From Methylomonas koyamae (GTDB taxonomy: Bacteria; Pseudomonadota; Gammaproteobacteria; Methylococcales; Methylomonadaceae): a stretch of 64,000 nt of DNA. A program made the translations under genes and the position numbers. The notes below the pieces were generated by a model. That model had not been told where the DNA came from, did no database searches, and saw only the letters and a list, made by a program, of their open reading frames with translations. The stretch is taken from NCBI RefSeq assembly GCF_019669905.1, contig NZ_AP019777.1:2542001-2606000 (forward strand). The letters are read 5' to 3'. The first letter of the stretch is position 1. Each line of letters begins with the position of its first letter. Of the stretch, positions 24,930 through 34,164 are shown piece by piece.

Positions 24930-27210
24930 CAAAATTGGCCTTCCCCCGATGTTGGTGTTGGCGCTGTCCATCGCCGGCTGCGAGTATATCGGCCCGCAGT
25001 TGCACCAAAAGCTGCCGATTGCCGAAAATCAAAGGATAGGCGACGACCAACCCATTCCGGAATTGGCCAACGCGGATAAATCCGCCGAGAACCGGACCAC
25101 CAAGGTCGAATTGTTCCCCAACGGCGAAGCCAGCATCACCGCCCACAACACACCCAGCACGGCCGCCAAATCCGGCGCCAAAGGCGAGTACAGCCTGAAT
25201 TTCGACGATGCCGACCTCGGAGAAGTCGCCAAAGTGATACTAAGCGACATCATGGGCCGCAATTACACGATCAGCCCGCAGGTGACCGGCAAGGTCACGT
25301 TGCAAACCTCCAAGCCGCTGACCAAGGAAGAGCTGTTACCGACCCTGGACATGCTGCTGGGTTTGAATAACGCCGCGCTGACCGAACAAGGCGGGATGTA
25401 TCTGATCAAACCGGCCAACGAGGCCTTGTACAGCAGTTCGATCAACTCGCTGACCAGCGCCAGGATGCCGAACGGTTACCAGGTCAGAATCATCCCGGTG
25501 AAAAACGTCGCCGCTACCGAACTTTCCGAGATACTGAAGCCGTTGATGCCGGAAAAATCGGTGCTGCACGTCGATCCGAACCGCAACATTTTGTTGGTGG
25601 CCGGTTCCGGCAGCGAAATCGCGCGGGCAATGGAAGTGGTCAATACGTTCGACGTCGATATCATGAAAGGCCGCTCGTTTGCGTTATTCACCCCGGCCAA
25701 CGTCAGTGCCGGCAAGATCATCGAAGAACTGGAACAGATTTTTAACAACAAAGCTTCCAAGGAAGACGACGCCAGTTTCTTCCGTTTCATCGAAATCGAA
25801 CGCCTGAACGCGGTGTTGGCCATTACCCACCAGGCCAATTACCTGAAAGACATCGAAAGCTGGGTGTTGCGTCTGGACCGGATCAATCCGGCCGCCGCCG
25901 GCGGCGTCAACGTCTACCGCTGCCAACACGTCAGTGCCGCCGACCTGGCCGATACCTTGAGCGGCATCTTCGGCAGCGGCAGCCAACGCAGCAGCAAGGC
26001 TTCGATCGCTTCGGGCCGCAAATCGCTGTCCGCGACCAACAAAAAATCCGGCGGCAGTTCGTCGAGCTCCAGCAGCATGGGCGGCAGCGCCGGCAGCAAC
26101 CGGCAGCAGGATTCCGCCAGCGAGCGGACCTTGAGCGACCGTAGCGACCGCTCCGCCAACCGTAGTTCCGGCGCTCTCGGCGGCAGTTTGAGCGGTGGCA
26201 GCAGCGGCGTTGGCGGCGGCAATAGCAACGATATGCCGAACGTCAAAATTCTGGCCGACGAGGGCAATAACGCGTTGATTATCGTCGCAACGGCGCAGGA
26301 ATATGCGGTGATTCAGCGGGTGTTGAAACAGTTGGACGTATTGCCTTTGCAAGTCTTGATCGATGCGACCATCGTCGAAGTAACACTGAACGATGACTTG
26401 AAATATGGTCTTCAATGGTTTTTCAACCACAATAATGGTGGGACAAATCAGATCACAGGCGGCTCCGATCAGGGACTGGATGTATTGAATTTAACCGAGA
26501 AGGCAGCGAAAGCGCTGTCGACCGGCGGATTTACCTATGCGTTTTCCAGCGGCTCGAAAGATATTCAGGCAGTATTGAATGCCAGCGCTAAAAACAATAA
26601 TGTCAACGTAATTTCATCGCCATCTTTGATGGTGCTGAATAACCAGGAAGCATCGATCAAGGTCGGTGATTCGGTACCAATCCGTTCATCCGTTTCGACG
26701 AATTTGACATCAGGCGGAGCCAATAACACCCCGATTCAAACCAGTTCAATTCAAATGATCGATACCGGGGTAAATTTATCTGTCAGGCCCCGAGTCAACG
26801 CCGGCGGCTTGGTACTGATGGACATTTTACAAAGCGTCAATCAAGCTATTAAGACGACCACCAGCGATACCATAGACTCGCCTACGATACAGAAAAGGGA
26901 AATCGAAAGCAGCGTAGCCGTACAAAGTGGAGAAACTATCGTGCTGGGCGGCTTGATCAGGGAAAACAACGACTATTTGCGCGACGGCGTACCGCTGTTG
27001 CACGAAATTCCGCTGATCGGCCCCTTATTCGGCGGCACCACCCGAAATAAGGACAAAACCGAACTGGTGGTATTGCTCACTCCGCGCGTCATGAAAAGCC
27101 GCCAAGACGCGCAAGATATTACCCAGGAATTCAAGCGTAAATTGTCCGGCATTTATTTCCAAGAACCGTTCGAGGTCGATGTCGAGAATGTCGAACCCAG
27201 CGTGCAATAA
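24919..27210 (+). CDS. gspD: type II secretion outer-membrane secretin GspD
   Basis: A secretin of 763 residues counted from ATG 24919; an ATG at 24898 adds seven residues and cannot be excluded. A lipoprotein signal peptide ends at the lipobox LSIAGC, so the protein is probably acylated and sorted to the outer membrane. The N0 domain (YSLNFDDADLGEVAKVILSD) and the N1-N3 repeats follow; N3 is interrupted by a Ser/Gly-rich insert (about bases 25975-26230). The C-terminal secretin core has VQSGETIVLGGLI, VPLLHEIPLIGPLFGG and KTELVVLLTPRVM. From about 26385 to 26945 the codon choice is AT-richer than on both sides, as if this part had been exchanged. Confidence 0.94.
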   Translation: MTTNKIGLPPMLVLALSIAGCEYIGPQLHQKLPIAENQRIGDDQPIPELANADKSAENRTTKVELFPNGEASITAHNTPSTAAKSGAKGEYSLNFDDADLGEVAKVILSDIMGRNYTISPQVTGKVTLQTSKPLTKEELLPTLDMLLGLNNAALTEQGGMYLIKPANEALYSSSINSLTSARMPNGYQVRIIPVKNVAATELSEILKPLMPEKSVLHVDPNRNILLVAGSGSEIARAMEVVNTFDVDIMKGRSFALFTPANVSAGKIIEELEQIFNNKASKEDDASFFRFIEIERLNAVLAITHQANYLKDIESWVLRLDRINPAAAGGVNVYRCQHVSAADLADTLSGIFGSGSQRSSKASIASGRKSLSATNKKSGGSSSSSSSMGGSAGSNRQQDSASERTLSDRSDRSANRSSGALGGSLSGGSSGVGGGNSNDMPNVKILADEGNNALIIVATAQEYAVIQRVLKQLDVLPLQVLIDATIVEVTLNDDLKYGLQWFFNHNNGGTNQITGGSDQGLDVLNLTEKAAKALSTGGFTYAFSSGSKDIQAVLNASAKNNNVNVISSPSLMVLNNQEASIKVGDSVPIRSSVSTNLTSGGANNTPIQTSSIQMIDTGVNLSVRPRVNAGGLVLMDILQSVNQAIKTTTSDTIDSPTIQKREIESSVAVQSGETIVLGGLIRENNDYLRDGVPLLHEIPLIGPLFGGTTRNKDKTELVVLLTPRVMKSRQDAQDITQEFKRKLSGIYFQEPFEVDVENVEPSVQ

Positions 27211-27236
27211 CCCACCTTCATATCGGTAATTCGGCG

Positions 27237-27983
27237 ATGAATCCGATCTCTCCCGACCGTCTGATTTCGTATTGGTCTACAGCCCAGCTCGAGGCCAGCG
27301 CCGTGATTTTAATGAACATCGTCGGTGCGTTGTTGTTGGGCATGGTGGTCGGCTACGAACGCTCCTACCACGGCCGCGCCGCCGGCATGCGCACCTATGG
27401 ACTGGTCTGTATGGCCTCGGCGGCCGTGACGGTCATCGTCGGCTACCCGCAATTTTGGTTCGGCGGCTTGCTGCCGCTGACCGCGACGGCCGACCCAACC
27501 CGGGTGATTCAGGGCATCGTTACCGGCATCGGCTTTCTCGGTGCCGGCGTGATCATGAAGGAAGGTCTGAATATCAGCGGCCTGACTACGGCTGCGTCGA
27601 TTTGGGCCTCGTCGGCCATCGGCATCCTGTGCGGTTCCGGGTTCTACTTGGCGGCCATCGTGCTGGCTTTGATTGCATCGGCCACGATGATTTGGGGCGG
27701 CTGGATCGAAGCCGTCCTGCCCTCGCGCCACGCGATTGCGGTGTTGCTACGCTTCAAGCCCGGCCACCATCCGCAGCCAGCCGAGCTAGCGCAGCTGGCG
27801 AACAGCATGGGTTACCGGTTGGCGGAAGGTTCGATTTCGATGTCTAAAAACGAGTCCGGCGAAGAATGGCATCTAGTGTTGATCGCCACCGGCAGCCGGC
27901 AAGTATCGATTCCGAATATCAGCGAGACGCTGGAAAAGCAGGTGTTTTTGACGGGCTACCAATTGTCTTTTGCCCGGAACTGA
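27237..27983 (+). CDS. MgtC/SapB family membrane protein
   Basis: A 248-residue inner-membrane protein with about five hydrophobic segments in residues 18-160, then a soluble C-terminal domain (about 165-248). Family signatures are visible: GMVVGYERSYHGRAAGMRTYGLVC and TGIGFLGAGVIMKEG (about 92-109). MgtC proteins are tied to growth in low magnesium and control of F-type ATPase or cation homeostasis. It starts 26 bases after gspD, and may be read from the same transcript. Two other Mg/Co-related genes (CorB-type and CorA-type) lie within 7 kb. Confidence 0.9.
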   Translation: MNPISPDRLISYWSTAQLEASAVILMNIVGALLLGMVVGYERSYHGRAAGMRTYGLVCMASAAVTVIVGYPQFWFGGLLPLTATADPTRVIQGIVTGIGFLGAGVIMKEGLNISGLTTAASIWASSAIGILCGSGFYLAAIVLALIASATMIWGGWIEAVLPSRHAIAVLLRFKPGHHPQPAELAQLANSMGYRLAEGSISMSKNESGEEWHLVLIATGSRQVSIPNISETLEKQVFLTGYQLSFARN

Positions 27984-28006
27984 GCGCAGGGAAGCGAGAA
28001 TAGCAA

Positions 28007-28045
28007 GGTAATCCGGAACCGGCATAGTTGCCGCCGGAATACCTC
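28007..28045. terminator. imperfect hairpin after mgtC-like gene
   Basis: AGGTA (28007-28011) pairs with TACCT (28041-28045), with inner CCGG/CCGG and GGC/GCC pairings. It sits between the convergent MgtC-like gene and the small minus-strand frame. No T-run follows, so it is at best a terminator-like structure. Confidence 0.3.
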
Positions 28046-28065
28046 GCCTGCAACCATTCGAAAAT

Positions 28066-28287
28066 TCACTTCAACACGTCCCGCACGCATTGGCGGATGA
28101 ACGCGTCGATCGGCAGCGTATCGCTGACGTAATTGTTAAACAGGCCGTTGACATCCACCGGGTCCAAATAGGCGTAGACGCCGCAACCGGTTACGGCGAT
28201 GAATTGGTGGCTCAGGTTTTCGATGAACATGGTCCGGGTGTAGCCGAGTTCGGTCATTTCGTTCAGTGCTTGCATGGCGATCACCAT
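28066..28287 (-). CDS. small hypothetical protein (73 aa)
   Basis: I do not recognise this protein. The predicted 73 residues are mixed alpha/beta in character, with no signal peptide or membrane segment, and contain FIENLSHQFIAVTGCGVYAYLDPVDV. An ATG at 28287 and a second at 28275 are both possible; neither has a strong ribosome-binding site, though GGTGATC precedes the second. It stands alone between convergent mgtC and the M20 hydrolase gene. The balanced composition and lack of a longer competing frame argue for a real gene. Confidence 0.5.
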   Translation of the reverse strand: MVIAMQALNEMTELGYTRTMFIENLSHQFIAVTGCGVYAYLDPVDVNGLFNNYVSDTLPIDAFIRQCVRDVLK

Positions 28288-28451
28288 TAGGTTTTAGGAA
28301 AACACCCTGGGTGCAGCATAGCCCGCGCCAGCCGTTCAAGTCTTATTGCCAATCAAACGCTTGCAGCCGGCCGGATGCGCCGTCGATGCGGCCACTTTCC
28401 GACCGTACTGCCAGAATTGTCAGGCGTTCGTGCGCAAGTGTCACCCGACTG

Positions 28452-29693
28452 TCAGGCCGGCGCCAGGCAGGTTTCGGCCAATCTGACCCAGTAACTGGCA
28501 CCCAGCGGCAAGATCGCGTCGTTAAAGTCGTAACTGGCGTTATGTAATGTGCATGGACCGGCGCCGTGGTCCGCCAAGCGGTGGCCGCCTGCGCCGTTGC
28601 CGATGAAACAATAGCTGCCGGGTACGCGCTGTAGCATGAAGGCAAAATCCTCGGCGCCCATGGTCGGTTGCTGCGCGAACACCAGTTCCTCGCCGACGAT
28701 GGCGGCCATGACTTGCCGCGACACGGCGACCTGTTCGGCGTGGTTCACGGTGGGCGGATAGCTGCGGGTCAATTCGAAAACGCCTTCCATGCCGTGCGCC
28801 AGACAGGTATGGCGCACGATTTCGGCCATTCGGGCTTCTATCAAATCCAGCAGCTCGGCGGAAAACGTCCGCACCGTACCGGCCAGTTCGCAACGGTCGG
28901 TAATGACGTTGGTGGCTTCGCCGATATGCACCATCGTCACCGAAATCAGTCCCGCCTCCAGAGGGTTGGCGTTGCGGGTCAAAATCGTTTGCAGCGCCAA
29001 AATGATTTGTGCGGCAACCGGCGTTGGGTCCAAACCCAAGTGCGGTAGCGCGGCGTGGCAGCCTTTGCCGTTGACCTCAATGCGGAACGTATTCAACGAC
29101 GCCATCACCGGTCCCGGACTGACCGCAAAACTGCCTGCCGGCAAACCCGGCCAATTATGCATGCCGAACACGGCCTGCATCGGGAAGCGCTCGAACAAAC
29201 CGTCGCGGATCATCGCGTCGCCGCCGCCACCGCCCTCTTCCGCCGGTTGAAAAATGAGATACACGGTGCCGTCGAAGTTGCGTTGAGTAGCCAAATATCG
29301 GGCGGCGGCCAACAACATTGCGGTATGGCCGTCGTGGCCGCAAGCGTGCATTTTGCCGGGATAAACCGAGGCGTGGGCGAAGCGGTTTTGCTCGTGGATC
29401 GGCAGCGCATCCATGTCGGCTCTGAGGCCGATCGCTTTCGGCGACGTGCCGGATTTGACCACACCGACCACACCGGTTTTGCCCAAGCCTCGATGCAGCG
29501 GTATCCCCCATTCCGCCAGTTTTTCGGCAACGAAATCGGCGGTAGCGACTTCCTCGTAGCACAGCTCGGGATGAGCGTGGATACGCCGGCGCCAGGCGCT
29601 GATTTCTTCAGCGTAGCCGACGATTTCGGGAATAATCCCCAGATTGGGGCTGATTTCGGCGTTTGCTGGCTCCGGCATACGGGTATCGGACAT
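28452..29693 (-). CDS. M20 family amidohydrolase (hippurate hydrolase-like)
   Basis: A 413-residue metallo-amidohydrolase of the M20D (amidohydrolase/IAA-amino acid hydrolase) family, which releases amino acids or acids from N-acyl amino acids. The metal-binding motifs are present: the Asp in LRADMDALPI, HACGHDGHTAM (about 118-128), and the catalytic and ligand Glu pair in PAEEGGGG. A dimerisation domain follows (about 195-310), and the last ligand His lies in LHNASYDFND. No signal peptide is seen. It is monocistronic; the natural substrate is unknown. Confidence 0.9.
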   Translation of the reverse strand: MSDTRMPEPANAEISPNLGIIPEIVGYAEEISAWRRRIHAHPELCYEEVATADFVAEKLAEWGIPLHRGLGKTGVVGVVKSGTSPKAIGLRADMDALPIHEQNRFAHASVYPGKMHACGHDGHTAMLLAAARYLATQRNFDGTVYLIFQPAEEGGGGGDAMIRDGLFERFPMQAVFGMHNWPGLPAGSFAVSPGPVMASLNTFRIEVNGKGCHAALPHLGLDPTPVAAQIILALQTILTRNANPLEAGLISVTMVHIGEATNVITDRCELAGTVRTFSAELLDLIEARMAEIVRHTCLAHGMEGVFELTRSYPPTVNHAEQVAVSRQVMAAIVGEELVFAQQPTMGAEDFAFMLQRVPGSYCFIGNGAGGHRLADHGAGPCTLHNASYDFNDAILPLGASYWVRLAETCLAPA

Positions 29694-29779
29694 GGTAAAA
29701 GGCTGATGGCTGGCAAAGCCTTAGTCTAGCACCCAAGCGGGGCGAAGATGCTAGCAGAGGTGGTTAGCGGGCAAACCGG

Positions 29780-31192
29780 TCAGGCGGTATCCACTTTGCG
29801 CAATTTTTCCACTAGCGTGGTTCTACGCATGTTCAGCAATTTGGCGGCATGGGCGACCACGCCGTTGCATTCTTCCAAGGCCTGGCGTATCAGTTCGTTT
29901 TCCAGGTCGGTCAAATATTCCTTCAAATCGATGCCTTGCTCCGGCAACTGCACGGCGGGCGCACCGGCTATCGGTTTGGTCAAGGCCTCGCGCGCCGCCG
30001 GCCTAATCACGTGAATCTCGGGCTCGGGAAGCTGCAATTGCACGGTATCGGGTACTTCGTATGCCTGGAATTTTTCCGGCAAATCGGCGGCATCGACCGG
30101 CGAATCGGGGCTGACGATAGCTAGACGTTCGATCAAATTGGACAGCTCGCGCACGTTACCGGGCCAACTGTGCTGCATCAGTACCGCAACCGCCCGCGGC
30201 GTTAAGGTGACGCTGCCGCGGTTGGCGGCTTCCATTCTGGCAATCAAATCGTTGATCAAATACGGGATGTCTTCCGCCCGCTCGCGCAATGCCGGCACTT
30301 CGATCGGAAACACGTTCAAGCGGTAGAACAAATCCTCGCGAAAGCGTTTTTCGGCTATTTCCTGCTCCAGATGGCGGTGGGTCGCGGCGATAATGCGCAC
30401 GTCGCAGTGTATGGTTTTATTGCTGCCTACCCGCTCGAAAGTGCGTTCCTGCAACACGCGGAGCAGTTTGACCTGCATCGGCATCGGCATATCGCCGATC
30501 TCGTCCAGAAATAACGTGCCGCCTTCGGCCATTTCGAACCGGCCCTGACGGGAAGTTAAGGCACCGGTAAATGCGCCTTTTTCGTGGCCGAACAATTCGC
30601 TTTCCAACAATTCGCCCGGAATCGCACCGCAATTGACTGGCACGAACGGCCGATCCCGGCGCGGCGACGCCCGATGCAAGGCTTGAGCGACGACCTCTTT
30701 ACCGGTACCGGATTCGCCCAAAATCAGCACCGTCGCATCGGATTTGGCCACCTGGTCGATCAATTCCCGGGTTTTTTGTACCGCCTTGCTGACGCCGGCC
30801 AGCCCTTTGTTGGCTTGCGGCTTTTTCGAAGACGGTTCGGGTTTGGGCAGCTCGTCCAGTATGTCGATCAATACCGGATAAACGGTCGGCCATTCCAGCA
30901 CTTTACTGACCAATTGCTGGATGCTGCTGAGCAACTGCTGGCTGCTACCGGCTTCCGTCAACAGAATCAACGGCGTTTCGCCGACGGCGTCGGCAATCGC
31001 TTTGATCAGACTGGCCTGGCGTTCGCCGCTGCCGACGAACACGGCAGCGAAATCGTCGCGTTGGTTCAATGCCGCTTCATATTGGTTGCCGCTTACCGCT
31101 ACCACCCGATATTCCAGAAACCGGAGCACCGTTTCGACCTGTTGTGCGCGGTTAGGGTTATCGTCGACCAGCAAAATTTCCGGCAAAGCCAT
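29780..31192 (-). CDS. fleQ: FleQ-family sigma-54-dependent regulator
   Basis: A 470-residue enhancer-binding protein. The N-terminal receiver-like domain (about 5-110) starts [10 protein letters not shown] but has no phospho-acceptor Asp where expected (AAVFVGSGE), as in FleQ. The AAA+ domain (about 130-370) has Walker A GESGTGKE, the sigma-54-contacting GAFTGA and Walker [11 protein letters not shown]. The C terminus ([20 protein letters not shown]) is a Fis-type helix-turn-helix very like FleQ. FleQ proteins control flagella and exopolysaccharide in response to cyclic-di-GMP, but the known ligand residues LFRS and the post-Walker-A Arg-Asn appear replaced here (by ANKG and Gln-Ala). Orthology is likely; ligand response is doubtful. 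Confidence 0.82.
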   Translation of the reverse strand: MALPEILLVDDNPNRAQQVETVLRFLEYRVVAVSGNQYEAALNQRDDFAAVFVGSGERQASLIKAIADAVGETPLILLTEAGSSQQLLSSIQQLVSKVLEWPTVYPVLIDILDELPKPEPSSKKPQANKGLAGVSKAVQKTRELIDQVAKSDATVLILGESGTGKEVVAQALHRASPRRDRPFVPVNCGAIPGELLESELFGHEKGAFTGALTSRQGRFEMAEGGTLFLDEIGDMPMPMQVKLLRVLQERTFERVGSNKTIHCDVRIIAATHRHLEQEIAEKRFREDLFYRLNVFPIEVPALRERAEDIPYLINDLIARMEAANRGSVTLTPRAVAVLMQHSWPGNVRELSNLIERLAIVSPDSPVDAADLPEKFQAYEVPDTVQLQLPEPEIHVIRPAAREALTKPIAGAPAVQLPEQGIDLKEYLTDLENELIRQALEECNGVVAHAAKLLNMRRTTLVEKLRKVDTA

Positions 31193-31431
31193 GCTTATAT
31201 TCTCTGCAACTACTTAATGTATACGAAGGAAGGGGACAACCGAATTTTAAGTTAAGCATCGATCCCGAGGCTTGTCAAAACCGCAAGATTTCAGCCGATT
31301 GCACCGTCTAGTTGATGTAGTTTAGTTCAATCCCGGACAAATGCAGCCAGCAAGCGCGCGGTTTTCGGCTTGACAAATTTTACCCAGCATAGAAACTAAG
31401 GTCTTGTTGCACAATCCTGAGTACGTTTGTT

Positions 31432-32682
31432 TTGAACGACATCTCCCTAAGTATACTGTTCGGTATGCTGGCGGTATTATTGGTAATATCCGCATTTTTC
31501 TCGGGCTCGGAAACCGCTTTGATGACGCTGAACCGTTACCGGTTACAGCATCTCGTCAAAAAAAAACACAAAGGCGCCGTTAAAACCCATCGACTTCTGA
31601 AAAGGCCCGAGCGCCTGCTCGGCTTGATTCTGATCGGCAACAATTTCGTCAACATCCTCGCCGCCGCACTGACGACCGTGATTGCGATCCGTATAGGTGG
31701 TAATCAGGCCATCCCGGCCGCCATGGCTTTGTTGACGTTAGCGATTCTGGTGTTTTCCGAGGTTACGCCGAAAACGCTGGGCACGCTGAAACCGGAATTG
31801 CTGGCCTTCTTTTCGTCTTGGTTCTACGTCCCCTTATTGAAAGTGTTTTACCCGGTGGTATGGGCCATTAACTTGATTTCCAGCGGGCTGCTGCGGCTAT
31901 TCGGCATCAAAACCAGCAAAGCCGGTGCGGTAGCCGAGCCTTTGAACAAAGACGAATTGAAAAGCCTGGTGTCTCAAGCCAACCACCAGCTTCCGCCTCG
32001 CTACCGAAACATGCTGATGAGCATCCTGGACCTGGAATCGGCCAGCGTGACCGACATCATGACCCACCGCAACGATATTGTCGGCATCGATTTGGAAGAG
32101 TCGATAGAAGACATCATTCGCCAACTGCAAGACAGCCCGCACACGCGGTTGCCGGTTTACAAAAAGAACATCGACCGGGTCATCGGTTTTTTGCACATTC
32201 GCACCGCTCTGTCCCGCATCAGCCACTCGACATTGGACAAGCAAAGCATAGTCAACAGCCTGGCCAAACCGTTTTTCATTCCGGCCAGTACCTCGATTCA
32301 CAAGCAAATGCAGATTTTCAAGGCTGAGAAATTGCGGATCGGCCTGGTCGTCGACGAATACGGCGACGTGTTGGGCTTGGTTACCTTGGACGACCTGTTG
32401 CAGGAAATCGTCGGGGAACTGGCTTTGGAAGAGCCTGACATCAAAGCGCAGAAGGACGGCAGCTATTTAGTCGACGCCGGCGTCACCATTCGCGAATTGA
32501 ACCGGGTCACCCAATGGGATTTGCCGACCGAAGGCCCGAAAACCCTGAACGGCTTGATTATCGAATATATGGAAACCATCCCCGAACCCGGTACCAGTAT
32601 CAAGCTGCACGGCCATGTCATGGAAATCGTCAAACGCGACGACAACGCGGTCAAATTGGTTAAATTCAAACCGGTGGATTAA
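31432..32682 (+). CDS. CorB-type CNNM/CBS transporter (HlyC/CorC family)
   Basis: A 416-residue inner-membrane protein: a CNNM/DUF21 domain with about four membrane segments (about 5-165, opening with ISAFFSGSETALMTLNRYRLQ), a CBS-domain pair (about 205-325, VTDIMTHRNDIVGIDL) and a C-terminal CorC_HlyC domain. Family members transport or sense magnesium and cobalt. I accept the TTG start at 31432 because it aligns with the N terminus of CorB/YfjD relatives and no ATG lies nearby upstream; an ATG at 31464 is possible. It is divergent from the fleQ-like gene and converges on a CorA-type gene. Confidence 0.88.
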   Translation: MNDISLSILFGMLAVLLVISAFFSGSETALMTLNRYRLQHLVKKKHKGAVKTHRLLKRPERLLGLILIGNNFVNILAAALTTVIAIRIGGNQAIPAAMALLTLAILVFSEVTPKTLGTLKPELLAFFSSWFYVPLLKVFYPVVWAINLISSGLLRLFGIKTSKAGAVAEPLNKDELKSLVSQANHQLPPRYRNMLMSILDLESASVTDIMTHRNDIVGIDLEESIEDIIRQLQDSPHTRLPVYKKNIDRVIGFLHIRTALSRISHSTLDKQSIVNSLAKPFFIPASTSIHKQMQIFKAEKLRIGLVVDEYGDVLGLVTLDDLLQEIVGELALEEPDIKAQKDGSYLVDAGVTIRELNRVTQWDLPTEGPKTLNGLIIEYMETIPEPGTSIKLHGHVMEIVKRDDNAVKLVKFKPVD

Positions 32683-32693
32683 TTTCTCCGGCC

Positions 32694-32724
32694 AAAAAAA
32701 GGCGATTACCACTGGATAATCGCC
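32694..32724 (-). terminator. intrinsic terminator, minus strand
   Basis: GGCGATTA (32701-32708) and TAATCGCC (32717-32724) form a perfect 8-bp stem with an 8-base loop. Read on the minus strand it is followed by seven T (32694-32700), the layout of a Rho-independent terminator for the CorA-type gene about 160 bases upstream on that strand. On the plus strand the stem may also slow transcription leaving the CorB-type gene. Confidence 0.75.
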
Positions 32725-32880
32725 TCAGAGCAATAGGAAGAAATATAACGCAACTTTTAGCTGTCAAACTAAACCGAAAAAGTTGGATAAATCATAGTTG
32801 GCGGAATGGCGATTTTAAATGTGGCATTTTGTCGCAGTTTGTGGTTTTCAGCGGACAAATTGTGACGTACTGCGAAATTC

Positions 32881-34164
32881 TTATCGAAGCCAGCCTTTAC
32901 GTTTGAAATATATATAAGGCAACAGCACGGAAATAGTCATCAACCCTAACGCAAACGGATAGCCCAGCATCCATTTCAATTCAGGCATATATTCGAAATT
33001 CATGCCGTAAATGCTGGCGATCAGGGTTGGCGGCAACATTGCTACCGAGGCGACCGAAAAGATTTTGATCACCTTGTTCTGGTTGATATTGATAAAACCG
33101 ACCGTCGCATCCATCAAGAAATTGATTTTATCGAACAAGAATGCAGTATGGCTGTTTAACGACTCGATATCGCGCAGAATTTGCTGAGCGTCTTCCAACT
33201 GCGTCGGATTGAGCAGTTTGCGCCGGATCAAAAACGACACGGCGCGCTGGGTATCCAACATATTACGGCGGATACGGCCGTTTAAATCCTCTTCTTCGGC
33301 AATATCGGTCAATATCTCGGCCGCTTCTTCGTCGCTGATATCCTGGCTCAGTACTTTTTTACTGACGCTTTCCAACTGCTCGTAAATATTTTCCAGCGCG
33401 TCGGCCGAATATTCCGCCTCGGCACCGTATAAATCCAGCAGCATATCCTTGGAATCCGAAACAAATCCAGGCTGGGTTCGCGCCCGCAAGCGCTGAAGCC
33501 TAAATACCGGCAACTCCTCGTTGCGCACCGAAAACAACATATCGCCCGATAAGACGAAGGCCACCGGGACGCTGCGCGACTTCCCTTCCCTGTCCAACAA
33601 AAAATCCGAATGGATATGGATTTCATGCTGGTCTTCGACGTAGAACCGGGCGCTGGCCTCGAGGTCGGTCAAATCCAGCGGATCGGGCAGTTCCAAGCCG
33701 AAATGTTGGCCGATCAGTTGCCGTTGCGCCTTGGTCGGCGCCAATAAGTCGATCCAAATCGGCTTGATTTCGTACAAATCGTGGCGACAGGTGATAGCCA
33801 CTTTCGACAAACGGCCCTCCACCAGTTCGAATGCGCTCATTTGGCCGACGCCGCAATGCGGCTCGCGATCGCCCACCAATTGTTCGCGTAACGTATCGGA
33901 AAGCTCCCACAACACGTCGTCCTGGCGGTTTTCCTCCACCTGCTCCCAGACCAGCCGGGCGTCTTCCAACTCCAAGGCATGCAATATCTGGCCGATTTCG
34001 ATGGCGGACAGCCGGGCCAGCAAGCTGCGCAACTCGACCATGTGCTGTTTTTGCACCAGAGCCGTAATTAACTTGCGGCGCGGCATCGGCTGGTTGTGCA
34101 ACATGCCCTCGACGAGCTTGTGTTTTTTCAAAAGGTCATTGACCGTTTGCAGAGACAAGAGCAA
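32881..34164 (-). CDS. CorA family Mg/Co transporter with MgtE_N-like domain
   Basis: A protein of about 425 residues. The C-terminal half is CorA: an acidic cytoplasmic funnel rich in helices, then two membrane segments with the signature YGMNFEYMPE at the pore entrance and a basic tail KRKGWLR. The first ~110 residues (RKLITALVQKQHMVELRSLL...ALELEDARLVWEQV) resemble the MgtE intracellular N domain, a magnesium-sensing superhelix, so this is an MgtE_N-CorA fusion. The start is unclear: TTG codons at 34164 and 34158 are both near GGAG, and an ATG lies at residue 21. Neighbouring CorB- and MgtC-type genes suggest a local metal-homeostasis cluster. Confidence 0.88.
   Translation of the reverse strand: MLLSLQTVNDLLKKHKLVEGMLHNQPMPRRKLITALVQKQHMVELRSLLARLSAIEIGQILHALELEDARLVWEQVEENRQDDVLWELSDTLREQLVGDREPHCGVGQMSAFELVEGRLSKVAITCRHDLYEIKPIWIDLLAPTKAQRQLIGQHFGLELPDPLDLTDLEASARFYVEDQHEIHIHSDFLLDREGKSRSVPVAFVLSGDMLFSVRNEELPVFRLQRLRARTQPGFVSDSKDMLLDLYGAEAEYSADALENIYEQLESVSKKVLSQDISDEEAAEILTDIAEEEDLNGRIRRNMLDTQRAVSFLIRRKLLNPTQLEDAQQILRDIESLNSHTAFLFDKINFLMDATVGFININQNKVIKIFSVASVAMLPPTLIASIYGMNFEYMPELKWMLGYPFALGLMTISVLLPYIYFKRKGWLR

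Noticed and set aside
31370..31398. Perfect TTGACA before the CorB-type gene as a promoter
   Set aside because: No acceptable -10 box at 15-19 bases; it may still be part of a promoter but cannot be supported.
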